Positions 1 to 7,132 of a DNA stretch of 64,000 nt are shown here, one piece after another. The DNA is from Betaproteobacteria bacterium. Lineage in GTDB: Bacteria > Pseudomonadota > Gammaproteobacteria > Burkholderiales > Burkholderiaceae_C. A program made the position numbers and the translations under genes. The notes beneath the pieces were generated by a model. It was not told where the DNA came from. It ran no database searches and saw only the letters and a list, made by a program, of their open reading frames with translations. The stretch covers positions 1 through 64,000 of the forward strand of contig JANXSZ010000024.1 of assembly GCA_025356445.1 (NCBI GenBank), given 5' to 3'. Position 1 is the stretch's first letter; every line of letters starts with the position of its first letter.

Positions 1-55
1 GGTTGAACATTTCAAAAAAATTGCCTTCGCGAGGCAGTAACTTACCAAACAGCAT
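1..55 (-). CDS. DUF47 (Pit accessory, PhoU-like) protein, 5' end only
   Basis: Only the first 18 codons lie in the window; the gene runs off the left edge. The peptide begins MLFGKLLPREGNFFEMF, which I recognise as the N-terminus of the DUF47/TIGR00153 family, PhoU-like cytoplasmic proteins usually encoded just before a low-affinity phosphate transporter of the Pit family. The start is well set by an AAGGAG ribosome site at 63-68, seven bases upstream of the ATG. A Pho-box-like repeat array lies about 40 bases upstream, which fits phosphate control. That a pit gene follows outside the window is inference. The call rests on a short peptide from memory, so the family is likely but not proven. 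Confidence 0.8.
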   Translation of the reverse strand, partial: MLFGKLLPREGNFFEMFN

Positions 56-92
56 GGGAGCTCTCCTTAGAGATTTTCAGAGATAGATTCTG

Positions 93-125
93 TAAAGATG
101 TCAAAAATATGACATCTTTATGACT
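93..125 (-). promoter_or_regulatory. Pho-box-like array of three 11-bp direct repeats
   Basis: Read on the minus strand, three consecutive 11-mers are AGTCATAAAGA (125-115), TGTCATATTTT (114-104) and TGACATCTTTA (103-93). Each starts with a 7-base core close to the PhoB half-site TGTCATA followed by four AT-rich bases, the usual PhoB geometry. The array lies just upstream of a phosphate-transport-associated gene. The same bases also form a perfect inverted repeat (94-103 with 110-119). Confidence 0.65.
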
Positions 126-181
126 TCGAAGAGTTTAACCTCGTAGAAGACGTCGAAAAATCAAAAGATTTAAAAAGAAAC

Positions 182-203
182 AGTTATGCAATAGTTATGC
201 AAT
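182..203. repeat. Exact 11-bp tandem duplication
   Basis: AGTTATGCAAT occurs twice head to tail (182-192 and 193-203). The 11-bp period equals that of OmpR/PhoB-family operators, but the sequence is not a good Pho half-site. It lies between the tRNA terminator and the Pho-box-like array. Function unknown. Confidence 0.6.
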
Positions 204-213
204 CAAACTTAGG

Positions 214-250
214 CAAAAAAAAACGCACAGCGATTTGCTGTGCGTTTTTT
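214..250. terminator. Bidirectional intrinsic terminator after tRNA-Leu
   Basis: A perfect 11-bp stem (AAACGCACAGC at 221-231 with GCTGTGCGTTT at 237-247), loop GATTT, flanked by an A-run on the left and a T-run on the right. It follows the tRNA gene read on the minus strand, where the A-run at 215-223 supplies the U-tract. Confidence 0.9.
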
Positions 251-254
251 AAGG

Positions 255-341
255 TGGTGCCGGAGGCCGGAATCGAACCGGCACGGGTCTTACCCCGCGG
301 GATTTTGAGTCCCGTGCGTCTACCTATTTCACCACTCCGGC
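255..341 (-). tRNA. tRNA-Leu(CAA)
   Basis: The minus strand folds as an 87-nt class II tRNA. The acceptor stem GCCGGAG pairs with CTCCGGC, followed by discriminator A and an encoded CCA. The T arm contains GGTTCGATTCC. The anticodon stem CGGGA/TCCCG encloses loop CTCAAAA, giving anticodon CAA (reads UUG). A long variable arm lies between the anticodon and T arms, as expected for leucine. It is followed by the intrinsic terminator at 214-250 and is divergent from cysM. Confidence 0.95.
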
Positions 342-379
342 TGGAGTATTGAGTCTTGAATTATGGCACATTTAAGGCT

Positions 380-1282
380 ATGAATTATTTAAGTCTTGAA
401 GACACCATTGGTCGCACACCATTGGTCGCTTTGCAACGTATTGGTGCGCAGTCCAACCGCGAGCGCGGCAACGTGATTTTGGGCAAGCTGGAAGGCAACA
501 ACCCAGCAGGCTCCGTCAAGGATCGGCCTGCCTTGTCGATGATTCGGCGAGCACAAGAGCGCGGTGACATCAAGCCTGGTGATACCTTGATCGAAGCCAC
601 CTCGGGCAACACCGGCATTGCGCTGGCCATGGCTGCTGCGATCAAAGGCTACCGCATGGTGCTCATCATGCCGGAGGATTTGTCCATTGAGCGCGCCCAA
701 ACAATGAAGGCTTTTGGGGCTGAACTGATTTTGACGCCCAAAAGCGGTGGCATGGAATACGCCCGTGATTTGGCCGAGCAAATGCAGCATGATGGCAAAG
801 GGCGTGTGCTTGACCAGTTTGCCAATGCTGACAACCCGCGTATTCACTACGAGACCACTGGCCCAGAGATTTGGGACGATACCCAAGGTCGCATCACGCA
901 CTTCGTCAGTGCCATGGGCACCACGGGCACTGTGACCGGCGTGGCGCGCTTTTTGAAGGAAAAGAACCCTGCGGTGCGCATCATCGGTGCGCAGCCTTCA
1001 GAGGGCTCGCGTATTCCCGGCATCCGCAAATGGCCGCAAGAGTATTTGCCAAAGATCTATGACCCTGCCAATGTGGACGAGTTGGTCTATGTCGGTCAGG
1101 ATGCTGCCGAAGACATGTGCCGCCGTTTGGCGCGTGAAGAAGGTATTTTTGGGGGCATTTCTGCCGCAGGGGCATGCTGGGTGGCGCAAGAGATCGCCAA
1201 GACGGTGGAAAACGCCACCATCGTGTTCATCGTGTGTGACCGGGGCGACCGTTACCTGTCTACGGGCGTTTTTCCCGCTTGA
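380..1282 (+). CDS. cysM: Cysteine synthase B (O-acetylserine sulfhydrylase)
   Basis: A 300-residue PLP enzyme that makes L-cysteine from O-acetylserine and sulfide or thiosulfate in the cytoplasm. The PLP lysine is in NPAGSVKDRP (about residue 47), the substrate/phosphate loop SGNTG is at about 74-78, and GTTGT follows near the middle. The overall length and the short region after the phosphate loop match CysM rather than the longer CysK. The reading frame is open from a TTG at 356, but the ATG at 380 gives the family-typical N-terminus (MNYLSLEDTIGRTPL), so I chose it. It is only about 40 bases from the divergent tRNA gene. A thiosulfate preference is inferred from the family, not visible here. 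The sulfur-carrier gene tusA follows. Confidence 0.93.
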   Translation: MNYLSLEDTIGRTPLVALQRIGAQSNRERGNVILGKLEGNNPAGSVKDRPALSMIRRAQERGDIKPGDTLIEATSGNTGIALAMAAAIKGYRMVLIMPEDLSIERAQTMKAFGAELILTPKSGGMEYARDLAEQMQHDGKGRVLDQFANADNPRIHYETTGPEIWDDTQGRITHFVSAMGTTGTVTGVARFLKEKNPAVRIIGAQPSEGSRIPGIRKWPQEYLPKIYDPANVDELVYVGQDAAEDMCRRLAREEGIFGGISAAGACWVAQEIAKTVENATIVFIVCDRGDRYLSTGVFPA

Positions 1283-1306
1283 GCCGTACCTGCCTGAAAC
1301 TAAAAT
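1279..1306 (+). promoter_or_regulatory. Putative sigma-70 promoter for tusA
   Basis: TTGAGC (1279-1284), a 16-base spacer and TAAAAT (1301-1306). It overlaps the cysM stop codon and ends 25 bases before the tusA ATG, which has its own AAGGAC ribosome site at 1318-1323. By eye only. Confidence 0.4.
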
Positions 1307-1331
1307 ACCTGCAACCTAAGGACAGCCCTGT

Positions 1332-1559
1332 ATGAACATCGACAAAGAACTCGACACCCGTGGCTTGAATTGCCCGTTGCCCATCTTGAAAGCCAAAAAG
1401 GCCTTGGCCGAGTTGAACAGCGGCCAAGTGCTGCGTGTGGTGTCCACCGACACGGGGTCCACGCGTGACTTTCAGGCTTTTGCCAAACAGACTGGCAATA
1501 CCTTGCTGGAGCAAACCACATCAGGTGCGGACTTTATCCACGTCATCAAGCGGCGCTAA
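1332..1559 (+). CDS. tusA: TusA-family sulfur carrier protein
   Basis: A 75-residue SirA/TusA fold protein. The family hallmark CPLP lies at residues 14-17, with Cys14 the expected persulfide carrier, preceded by DTRGLN. TusA proteins pass sulfane sulfur between desulfurases and acceptors for tRNA thiolation or other sulfur chemistry. The ATG has an AAGGAC ribosome site nine bases upstream. Its position after cysM suggests a sulfur-metabolism pair, although a separate promoter seems to lie at the end of cysM. Several TusA paralogs are common in proteobacteria, so the exact partner cannot be named from sequence alone. Confidence 0.85.
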   Translation: MNIDKELDTRGLNCPLPILKAKKALAELNSGQVLRVVSTDTGSTRDFQAFAKQTGNTLLEQTTSGADFIHVIKRR

Positions 1560-1560
1560 A

Positions 1561-1587
1561 AAAGCACGGCGGAAAATGCCGTGCTTG
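1561..1587. terminator. Convergent terminator between tusA and galU
   Basis: AAGCACGGC (1562-1570) pairs with GCCGTGCTT (1578-1586) around a 7-base loop. On the minus strand the stem is followed by a T-run (complement of the A-run at 1558-1563), so it best serves galU. It is also placed to stop tusA transcripts. Confidence 0.75.
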
Positions 1588-1604
1588 TCACTGTCTTCTG
1601 GCAC

Positions 1605-2483
1605 TCAAAGAGCCAGTGTTTTTAAATACTCCCGGAACGATGGCCCGACCTCGGCATGTCCCAAGGCCAGTTCCACGGTAGCCTGCAAAAAACCCTCTTT
1701 GCTACCGCAATCGTAGCGCTTGCCCTTGTACTGGAATGCGTAGACAGCCTCTTCCTTCAGCAAGTTAGAGATACCGTCTGTCAGCTGAATTTCGCCGCCA
1801 GCGCCTTTGGGTTGGTTGCGGATCTTGTCGAAAATACCGGGTGTCAAAATGTAACGACCCGCTACAGCCATGCGCGACGGCGCCACTTCAGGATCTGGTT
1901 TCTCGACAATCTCTGTCACCTGCATGATGCCTGAGCTGCCCATTTCGCCCGCCACAATGCCGTAGCGCTTGGTGTGCTCCAGGGGAACTTCCTGCACCGC
2001 CAGGATAGACCGTCCCAGGCGCTCAAACTGTTCCGCCATTTGCGCCATGATGGGGGGGGCACCCACCATCAAATCGTCTGCCAAGAGCACGGCAAACGGC
2101 TCGTTGCCCACCAAATGCTCAGCGCACAAGACGGCGTGACCCAGACCAAGCATCTTGGGCTGGCGTACAAAGGCACAGTTCATGCCTTTGGGCATGACCG
2201 AGCGCACGACTTCAATCAGCGCCGTTTTGTTGGCGTTGACCAGCTCATGCTCCAGTTCAAACGCCACGTCAAAATGGTCTTCAATCGTGCGTTTGCTGCG
2301 GCCCGTCACGAAAATCATCTGCTGGATGCCTGCTTCCCAGGCTTCTTCCACGGCGTATTGAATCAACGGCTTGTCGACCACTGACAGCATTTCTTTCGGG
2401 CTGGCCTTGGTTGCAGGCAAAAACCGTGTGCCCAAACCGGCTACGGGAAAAACGGCTTTGTTGACGCGCTTAACTTGTTTCAT
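1605..2483 (-). CDS. galU: UTP-glucose-1-phosphate uridylyltransferase
   Basis: A 292-residue nucleotidyltransferase that makes UDP-glucose for envelope polysaccharides and sugar interconversion. The N-terminal nucleotide loop [15 protein letters not shown], followed by PKEML and [12 protein letters not shown], is diagnostic of GalU, as is the EKP motif in the middle. The reading frame is open to 2501, but the ATG at 2483 has an AGGG ribosome site and gives the usual start ([13 protein letters not shown]). It lies downstream of valS on the same strand. A run of eight C on the coding strand (complement of G at 2052-2059) lies in mid-gene and is a possible slippage site; the frame is intact. 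Confidence 0.95.
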   Translation of the reverse strand: MKQVKRVNKAVFPVAGLGTRFLPATKASPKEMLSVVDKPLIQYAVEEAWEAGIQQMIFVTGRSKRTIEDHFDVAFELEHELVNANKTALIEVVRSVMPKGMNCAFVRQPKMLGLGHAVLCAEHLVGNEPFAVLLADDLMVGAPPIMAQMAEQFERLGRSILAVQEVPLEHTKRYGIVAGEMGSSGIMQVTEIVEKPDPEVAPSRMAVAGRYILTPGIFDKIRNQPKGAGGEIQLTDGISNLLKEEAVYAFQYKGKRYDCGSKEGFLQATVELALGHAEVGPSFREYLKTLAL

Positions 2484-2585
2484 AAAGGCCCTGAAAATCA
2501 AAAATTATGGGATAAATCGAATGTCCAGGACGATTGTGCCGCAAGATTTTGACGTGACAAGCGGCATTTCAACAGTCCATCAGCC

Positions 2586-5546
2586 TTACGCCAAGCGGGT
2601 GAATTGTTCCTTGATTTTTTCCAGCGTGGCTAAAAAATCAGCCATCCGCTTGCGCTCCAAATCAATCACTGCGGGTGGCGCTTTGGCGACGAAAGCCTCG
2701 TTGGACAGCTTGCCCGTGGTCTTGGCGATTTCGCCTTCCAGGCGCGCCATTTCTTTGCTTAGCCGCACTTTTTCAGCTGCCACGTCGATCTCCATGTGCA
2801 GGCAAATACGCAGCGCAGCATCACCAGAGCCCACTACAGCCACAGGTGCAGCCTGGGCAGCGGCTTGCCATTCAGTCACATCGGCAAACACCTTGACTTC
2901 ATTCAGCTTTGCCAAGGACTTCAGCACGGCGGCAGAGGTGGTTAAAAATTCGGCCTCAGCGGCATTGCCAGCCACGGCATACAGCGGTAAACGGGTAGCG
3001 GGCGACACGTTCATTTCGCCGCGCAGGTTGCGGCATACATCCACCAGTTGCTTGAGCTTGCCCACATGGGCGATAGCCGCCTCGTCGATTTTATTGGGCT
3101 GGCTTTGAGGGTAGGGGGCGATGCTGACGGATTCCCCTGCAATGCCCGCCACCGGAGCCACTTTTTGCCAGAGTTCTTCCGTGATGAACGGGATCACGGG
3201 ATGTGCCAAGCGCAAAATCGCTTCCAGCGTGCGGATCAGTGTGCGGCGGGTCGCGCGTTGTTGTCCTGCGTCCCCGGTCTGAATCTGCACCTTGGCGATT
3301 TCCAGATACCAGTCGCAGAACTCGTTCCACACAAAGTCGTACAGCGTGTTGGCGACATTGTCCAAGCGGTAATCGGCAAAGCCTTTCGCCACATCCGCTT
3401 CCACTTTTTGCAGCACCGAGCTGATCCAGCGGTCGGCCTGGCTGAAGTTCATGTAGCCATGCGCTGAGCCCCCGGGCTGGCATTCGGCTTTGGTGTGCTC
3501 CATCAGCCCGCAGTCTTGCCCCTCGCAGTTCATCAGCACAAAGCGGGTGGCGTTCCACAGCTTGTTGCAGAAATTGCGGTAGCCCTCGCAGCGCTTGCTG
3601 TCAAAGTTGATGCTGCGGCCCAAGGATGCAAGCGCCGCAAAGGTGAAGCGCAGCGCATCGGCACCGTAGGCGGGGATGCCCTCGGGGAATTCTTTCTCGG
3701 TGGCTTTGCGCACCTGGGGCGCGGTTTCGGGTTTGCGCAGCCCTGTGGTGCGCTTGTCCAGCAGCGGCGCGAGGGTGATGCCGTCGATCAAGTCCACCGG
3801 GTCTAGCACATTGCCTTCCGATTTGCTCATCTTCTTGCCCTGTGCATCCCGCACCAGGCCGTGAATGTAGACATGCTTGAACGGCACGCGACCCGTGAAA
3901 TGCGTGGTCAGCATGATCATCCGGGCCACCCAGAAGAAAATAATGTCGTAGCCTGTGACGAGCACGGAGGAGGGCAGGTACAGGTCGTAATCCTGCGTCT
4001 TTTCAGGCCAGCCCATTGTGCTGAAGGGCACCAGCGCTGACGAGTACCAGGTGTCCAGCACGTCATCATCACGCCTCAAAGGCCCGGTGTACCCCGCTTT
4101 CTTGGCTTTCTCGCTGGCCTCGTCTGCATCGCGTGCTACAAAAACTGAACCGTCTTCACCGTACCAAGCTGGGATTTGATGGCCCCACCAGAGTTGGCGG
4201 CTGATGCACCAGTCCTGGATGTTGTTCATCCACTGGTCGTAGGTGTTCACCCAGTTTTCGGGCACAAAGCGCACTTCACCTGACTTCACCGCGTCAATCG
4301 CTTTTTGTGCGATGGATTTGCCCGTGGGGTCAGACTCGCTGACCTTGTTCACCGCCATGAACCACTGGTCGGTCAACATCGGTTCCACGACCTGGCCCGT
4401 GCGCGTACACACCGGCACCATGTTTTTATGTGGCACCGCCTTTTGCAGGAAACCCTGTGCTTCCAGGTCTTTCAACACGGCTTTGCGGCAGTCGTAGCGG
4501 TCAAGGCCCCGGTAGTTCGCGGGGCCGTTGTCATTGATCTTCGCGTCCAGCGTGAAGATGGTGATGAGCGGCAGACCGTGGCGCTGTGAGCAAGCGTAGT
4601 CGTTGAAGTCGTGTGCACCCGTGATCTTGACGCAGCCCGAGCCGAACGCCATGTCCACAAAATCATCTGCAATGATGGGGATGCTGCGGTCGCACAAGGG
4701 CAAATCCACGAACTTGCCCAACAGGTGCTTGTAGCGCTCATCGTCCGGGTGGACGCAGAGTGCGCCGTCCGCCAGCATGGTTTCAGGCCGGGTCGTCGCG
4801 ATGTACATGCCGCGCAGGGGCGTGCCGTCAGCAGCGGTTTGTGGGCCGTCTGTGAACGGGTATTCGATATGCCACATGAAGCTGTTGCGCTCTTCGTTTT
4901 CCACCTCCAGATCGCTCACTGCGCTTTGCAGCACCGGATCCCAGTTCACCAGCCGCTTGCCCCGGTAAATCAGGCCTTGTTCGAACAGTTGAACAAAGGT
5001 CTCGGTCACGGTTTTGGACAGCTTGTCGTCCATCGTGAAGTACTCGCGGCTCCAGTCCACACTGGCCCCCACGCGGCGCATCTGGTTGGAAATAGTGTTG
5101 CCCGACTTCTCTTTCCACTCCCACACCTTGGACACGAAATTCTTGCGTGACACCTCTGGCGTAGGCCCCATGTCATGGCGGCTGATGCCCTGCTCTTGCA
5201 ACTGGCGTTCCACCACGATCTGCGTGGCAATACCCGCATGGTCCATCCCCGGAATCCACGCCGTGTTGAACCCGCTCATGCGGTGGTAGCGTGTCAGGCT
5301 GTCCATGATGGTCTGGTTGAACGCGTGACCCATGTGCAGCGTACCCGTCACATTGGGGGGCGGCAGCTGGATGCTGAACGCAGGTGCATCGGTCTTGGCT
5401 GCTTTGGTGCCTCGGAACCCGGCCTCGGCATAACCGCGTTTCTCCCACTCTGGCCCCCATTGGGCTTCCAGGGCGACGGGCTCAAAGGATTTAGAGAGGC
5501 TGTTCAGGCCAGGTTGTGCGATGGGTGTGGGTGATGCGTCAGACAT
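2586..5546 (-). CDS. valS: Valyl-tRNA synthetase
   Basis: A 986-residue class I aminoacyl-tRNA synthetase that charges tRNA-Val. The ATP-binding HIGH-type motif is HMGH at about 71-74, inside [15 protein letters not shown]. The KMSKS loop is at about 572-576. An editing domain lies between them and there is a C-terminal coiled-coil arm rich in Lys and Glu (last 70 residues or so). The length matches proteobacterial ValS. I chose the ATG at 5546 over an upstream in-frame start at 5570 because it gives MSDASPT, a typical short N-terminus. The 150-base region upstream holds a hairpin described separately. galU follows about 100 bases downstream on the same strand. Confidence 0.97.
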   Translation of the reverse strand: MSDASPTPIAQPGLNSLSKSFEPVALEAQWGPEWEKRGYAEAGFRGTKAAKTDAPAFSIQLPPPNVTGTLHMGHAFNQTIMDSLTRYHRMSGFNTAWIPGMDHAGIATQIVVERQLQEQGISRHDMGPTPEVSRKNFVSKVWEWKEKSGNTISNQMRRVGASVDWSREYFTMDDKLSKTVTETFVQLFEQGLIYRGKRLVNWDPVLQSAVSDLEVENEERNSFMWHIEYPFTDGPQTAADGTPLRGMYIATTRPETMLADGALCVHPDDERYKHLLGKFVDLPLCDRSIPIIADDFVDMAFGSGCVKITGAHDFNDYACSQRHGLPLITIFTLDAKINDNGPANYRGLDRYDCRKAVLKDLEAQGFLQKAVPHKNMVPVCTRTGQVVEPMLTDQWFMAVNKVSESDPTGKSIAQKAIDAVKSGEVRFVPENWVNTYDQWMNNIQDWCISRQLWWGHQIPAWYGEDGSVFVARDADEASEKAKKAGYTGPLRRDDDVLDTWYSSALVPFSTMGWPEKTQDYDLYLPSSVLVTGYDIIFFWVARMIMLTTHFTGRVPFKHVYIHGLVRDAQGKKMSKSEGNVLDPVDLIDGITLAPLLDKRTTGLRKPETAPQVRKATEKEFPEGIPAYGADALRFTFAALASLGRSINFDSKRCEGYRNFCNKLWNATRFVLMNCEGQDCGLMEHTKAECQPGGSAHGYMNFSQADRWISSVLQKVEADVAKGFADYRLDNVANTLYDFVWNEFCDWYLEIAKVQIQTGDAGQQRATRRTLIRTLEAILRLAHPVIPFITEELWQKVAPVAGIAGESVSIAPYPQSQPNKIDEAAIAHVGKLKQLVDVCRNLRGEMNVSPATRLPLYAVAGNAAEAEFLTTSAAVLKSLAKLNEVKVFADVTEWQAAAQAAPVAVVGSGDAALRICLHMEIDVAAEKVRLSKEMARLEGEIAKTTGKLSNEAFVAKAPPAVIDLERKRMADFLATLEKIKEQFTRLA

Positions 5547-5570
5547 GGTGATCTTTGGGAGTGGGCACAA

Positions 5571-5614
5571 CCTTCCAGCGCCGTAGCATCGGAAGGCTGA
5601 AAAAGTGTTCTGAT
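5571..5614 (-). promoter_or_regulatory. Hairpin in the valS leader
   Basis: On the minus strand AGCCTTCC and GGAAGGTT can pair (8 bp with one G-T wobble) around a 14-base loop, about 25-50 bases upstream of the valS ATG. There is no T-run, so it is not a typical terminator. A role in leader control is only a guess. Confidence 0.3.
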
Positions 5615-5676
5615 TTTACGGGGCAGCTTATACAGAGCTGGAAACAGCCCCTGGTGCAATACAGACAAGCACAGCC

Positions 5677-5697
5677 AGCTATCAATTAAGAAGCGCT
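5677..5697 (-). repeat. Copy of the ATAGCT/GCGCT dispersed motif at a gene end
   Basis: On the minus strand the sequence reads AGCGCTTCTTAATTGATAGCT. It starts at the TGA stop codon of the TAXI-protein gene, so the end of that gene is formed by the repeat edge. Related copies are listed at 11243, 13976, 33638, 40070, 49581, 50519 and 57609. Confidence 0.5.
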
Positions 5698-7031
5698 CAT
5701 CCTCGCAATGCTTTCTTCCTTACCAGCCCGATATTCCCCAGCAACGAATACTGCTCATCCGTATACGACAGCGGCACGTTGATTTTGCTGACCACTTGCG
5801 CCAAATCGTCCAGCTCTTTCACCAGCTTGCTTTGTTCGCTGGGTGTCTCGTCCAGGCGACGTTCGATATCGCGCAATTGGGCGTACCAGCGGAACACGCG
5901 GGAGCGGATTCGGAACTGGTAGAGCGGGGGGACGATTTTGCTCAAGGGCAGCACCACGGCGACGATGATGCCCAAGGCCAGCCACATGCGCTCAATCAGG
6001 TTGGCCAGCCAAAACGGCAGGTAATGTTGCAGCAGAGGCGAGCCATTGTGGATAAAGCGGTCAGCCTCGGGTGCCATGGTGAATTCGCCCAGTGTGGCTT
6101 TAGGGAATTCGCGGGCGCGATTGAACCAACCGGTACCGCCATGAAGTGTTTTGGCAGCCTGTGAGAACAGTTGCAGCAAGGCGGGGTGTGTGCCGTCCCG
6201 CGCTAACAAGGCCGTGGTGGATGCCACCAGTCGCACATCCTGCGGCGGCGTGTTACCTGCCAAGTCCACCACGCCACGCGGGAGTACCACGGGGGTTAAA
6301 AATTCAAAGCGGCGCGAATAGGCTTCGCTTTGCGGGAAGTCCATCAGTTTGACCCCAGGGGTTTGCAGCAGCATTTGCACCATCAGCGCTTCGGGGGCCG
6401 AGGCGAAGACGATCACGTCGATCTCGCCATTCAAAAACGCCACCGTAGCCGGGGTTTGCTCCAATTGGCTCAGGGTGATGGTTTTGGTGTCGATATGGTT
6501 CACATCGAACAAACGCGCCATCAAATTTGGTACACCACTGCCTACCGTGCCCACGTTCACGCGCAAGCCTTGCAGCTGGGACAACATGCCCAGCGTGGCG
6601 TCGGGGTTGAGCTTTTTGGCGGCAGCCTCTTGGTAGAACAGCCATACCGGCTCGACAAACAGGCTGCCCAGAGATTCCAGGCTGTAGGTGTCTGCCACAC
6701 TGGCTTCCAGGCTGCCACCTTGCACAAAGGCGATATCGGCCTTGCCATCCCGCAACAAGTCCAGGTTAGCTGATGAGCCTTCGCTGGGCAGGAGCGTGAC
6801 TTCGATGCCATTGGCCTTGAGCGCTTTGGCGTAGCGCTTGCCAAACTCGTCATACGCACTCTGCGCCGGGCCTGTGGCCAGCGTGACATGCTTGGGTGGT
6901 GTGGGGTCTAGCCACCAGTAGGCGAGCGCCAGCAGGCCGATGGCCAGCAGGGCGAGCGGCCCGGCAGAAACCAGCATGTCTCGAACCGAGACGACGGTGT
7001 AGCGGATGGCTTGGGTCATGTTGTGCAGCAT
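5697..7031 (-). CDS. TAXI-family TRAP-type solute-binding protein, membrane anchored
   Basis: A 444-residue protein with one N-terminal transmembrane segment (about 22-40, no cleavage motif seen). A periplasmic TAXI-type binding domain follows, starting with VTLATGPAQSAYDEFGKRYA and containing GVPNLMARLF. A second transmembrane segment near 350-370 is followed by a charged cytoplasmic tail with a coiled-coil look. TAXI proteins usually bind acidic ligands for TRAP permeases, but no permease is encoded nearby and the two anchors suggest a sensor or orphan receptor role (inference). The start at 7031 was chosen because an AAGG site lies upstream; the frame extends to 7085. The downstream edge is a dispersed repeat. 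Confidence 0.8.
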   Translation of the reverse strand: MLHNMTQAIRYTVVSVRDMLVSAGPLALLAIGLLALAYWWLDPTPPKHVTLATGPAQSAYDEFGKRYAKALKANGIEVTLLPSEGSSANLDLLRDGKADIAFVQGGSLEASVADTYSLESLGSLFVEPVWLFYQEAAAKKLNPDATLGMLSQLQGLRVNVGTVGSGVPNLMARLFDVNHIDTKTITLSQLEQTPATVAFLNGEIDVIVFASAPEALMVQMLLQTPGVKLMDFPQSEAYSRRFEFLTPVVLPRGVVDLAGNTPPQDVRLVASTTALLARDGTHPALLQLFSQAAKTLHGGTGWFNRAREFPKATLGEFTMAPEADRFIHNGSPLLQHYLPFWLANLIERMWLALGIIVAVVLPLSKIVPPLYQFRIRSRVFRWYAQLRDIERRLDETPSEQSKLVKELDDLAQVVSKINVPLSYTDEQYSLLGNIGLVRKKALRG

Positions 7032-7132
7032 GGAATGGTGACCTTGGCGTTGTACACGTTTTTCAAAAAGGGCTGGCCTGCGCACCGTGCGCGGTGGATG
7101 CGGCCCGTCACCTTATAGCTGCTTGCCGCAGT

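Noticed and set aside
389-901. Open frame of 170 codons antisense to cysM
   Set aside because: Shadow of cysM; no recognisable domain, no ribosome site, and the sense strand is a complete enzyme.
4611-5150. Long open frame antisense to valS
   Set aside because: Arises from codon bias of the GC-rich valS gene; composition-driven, no family signature.
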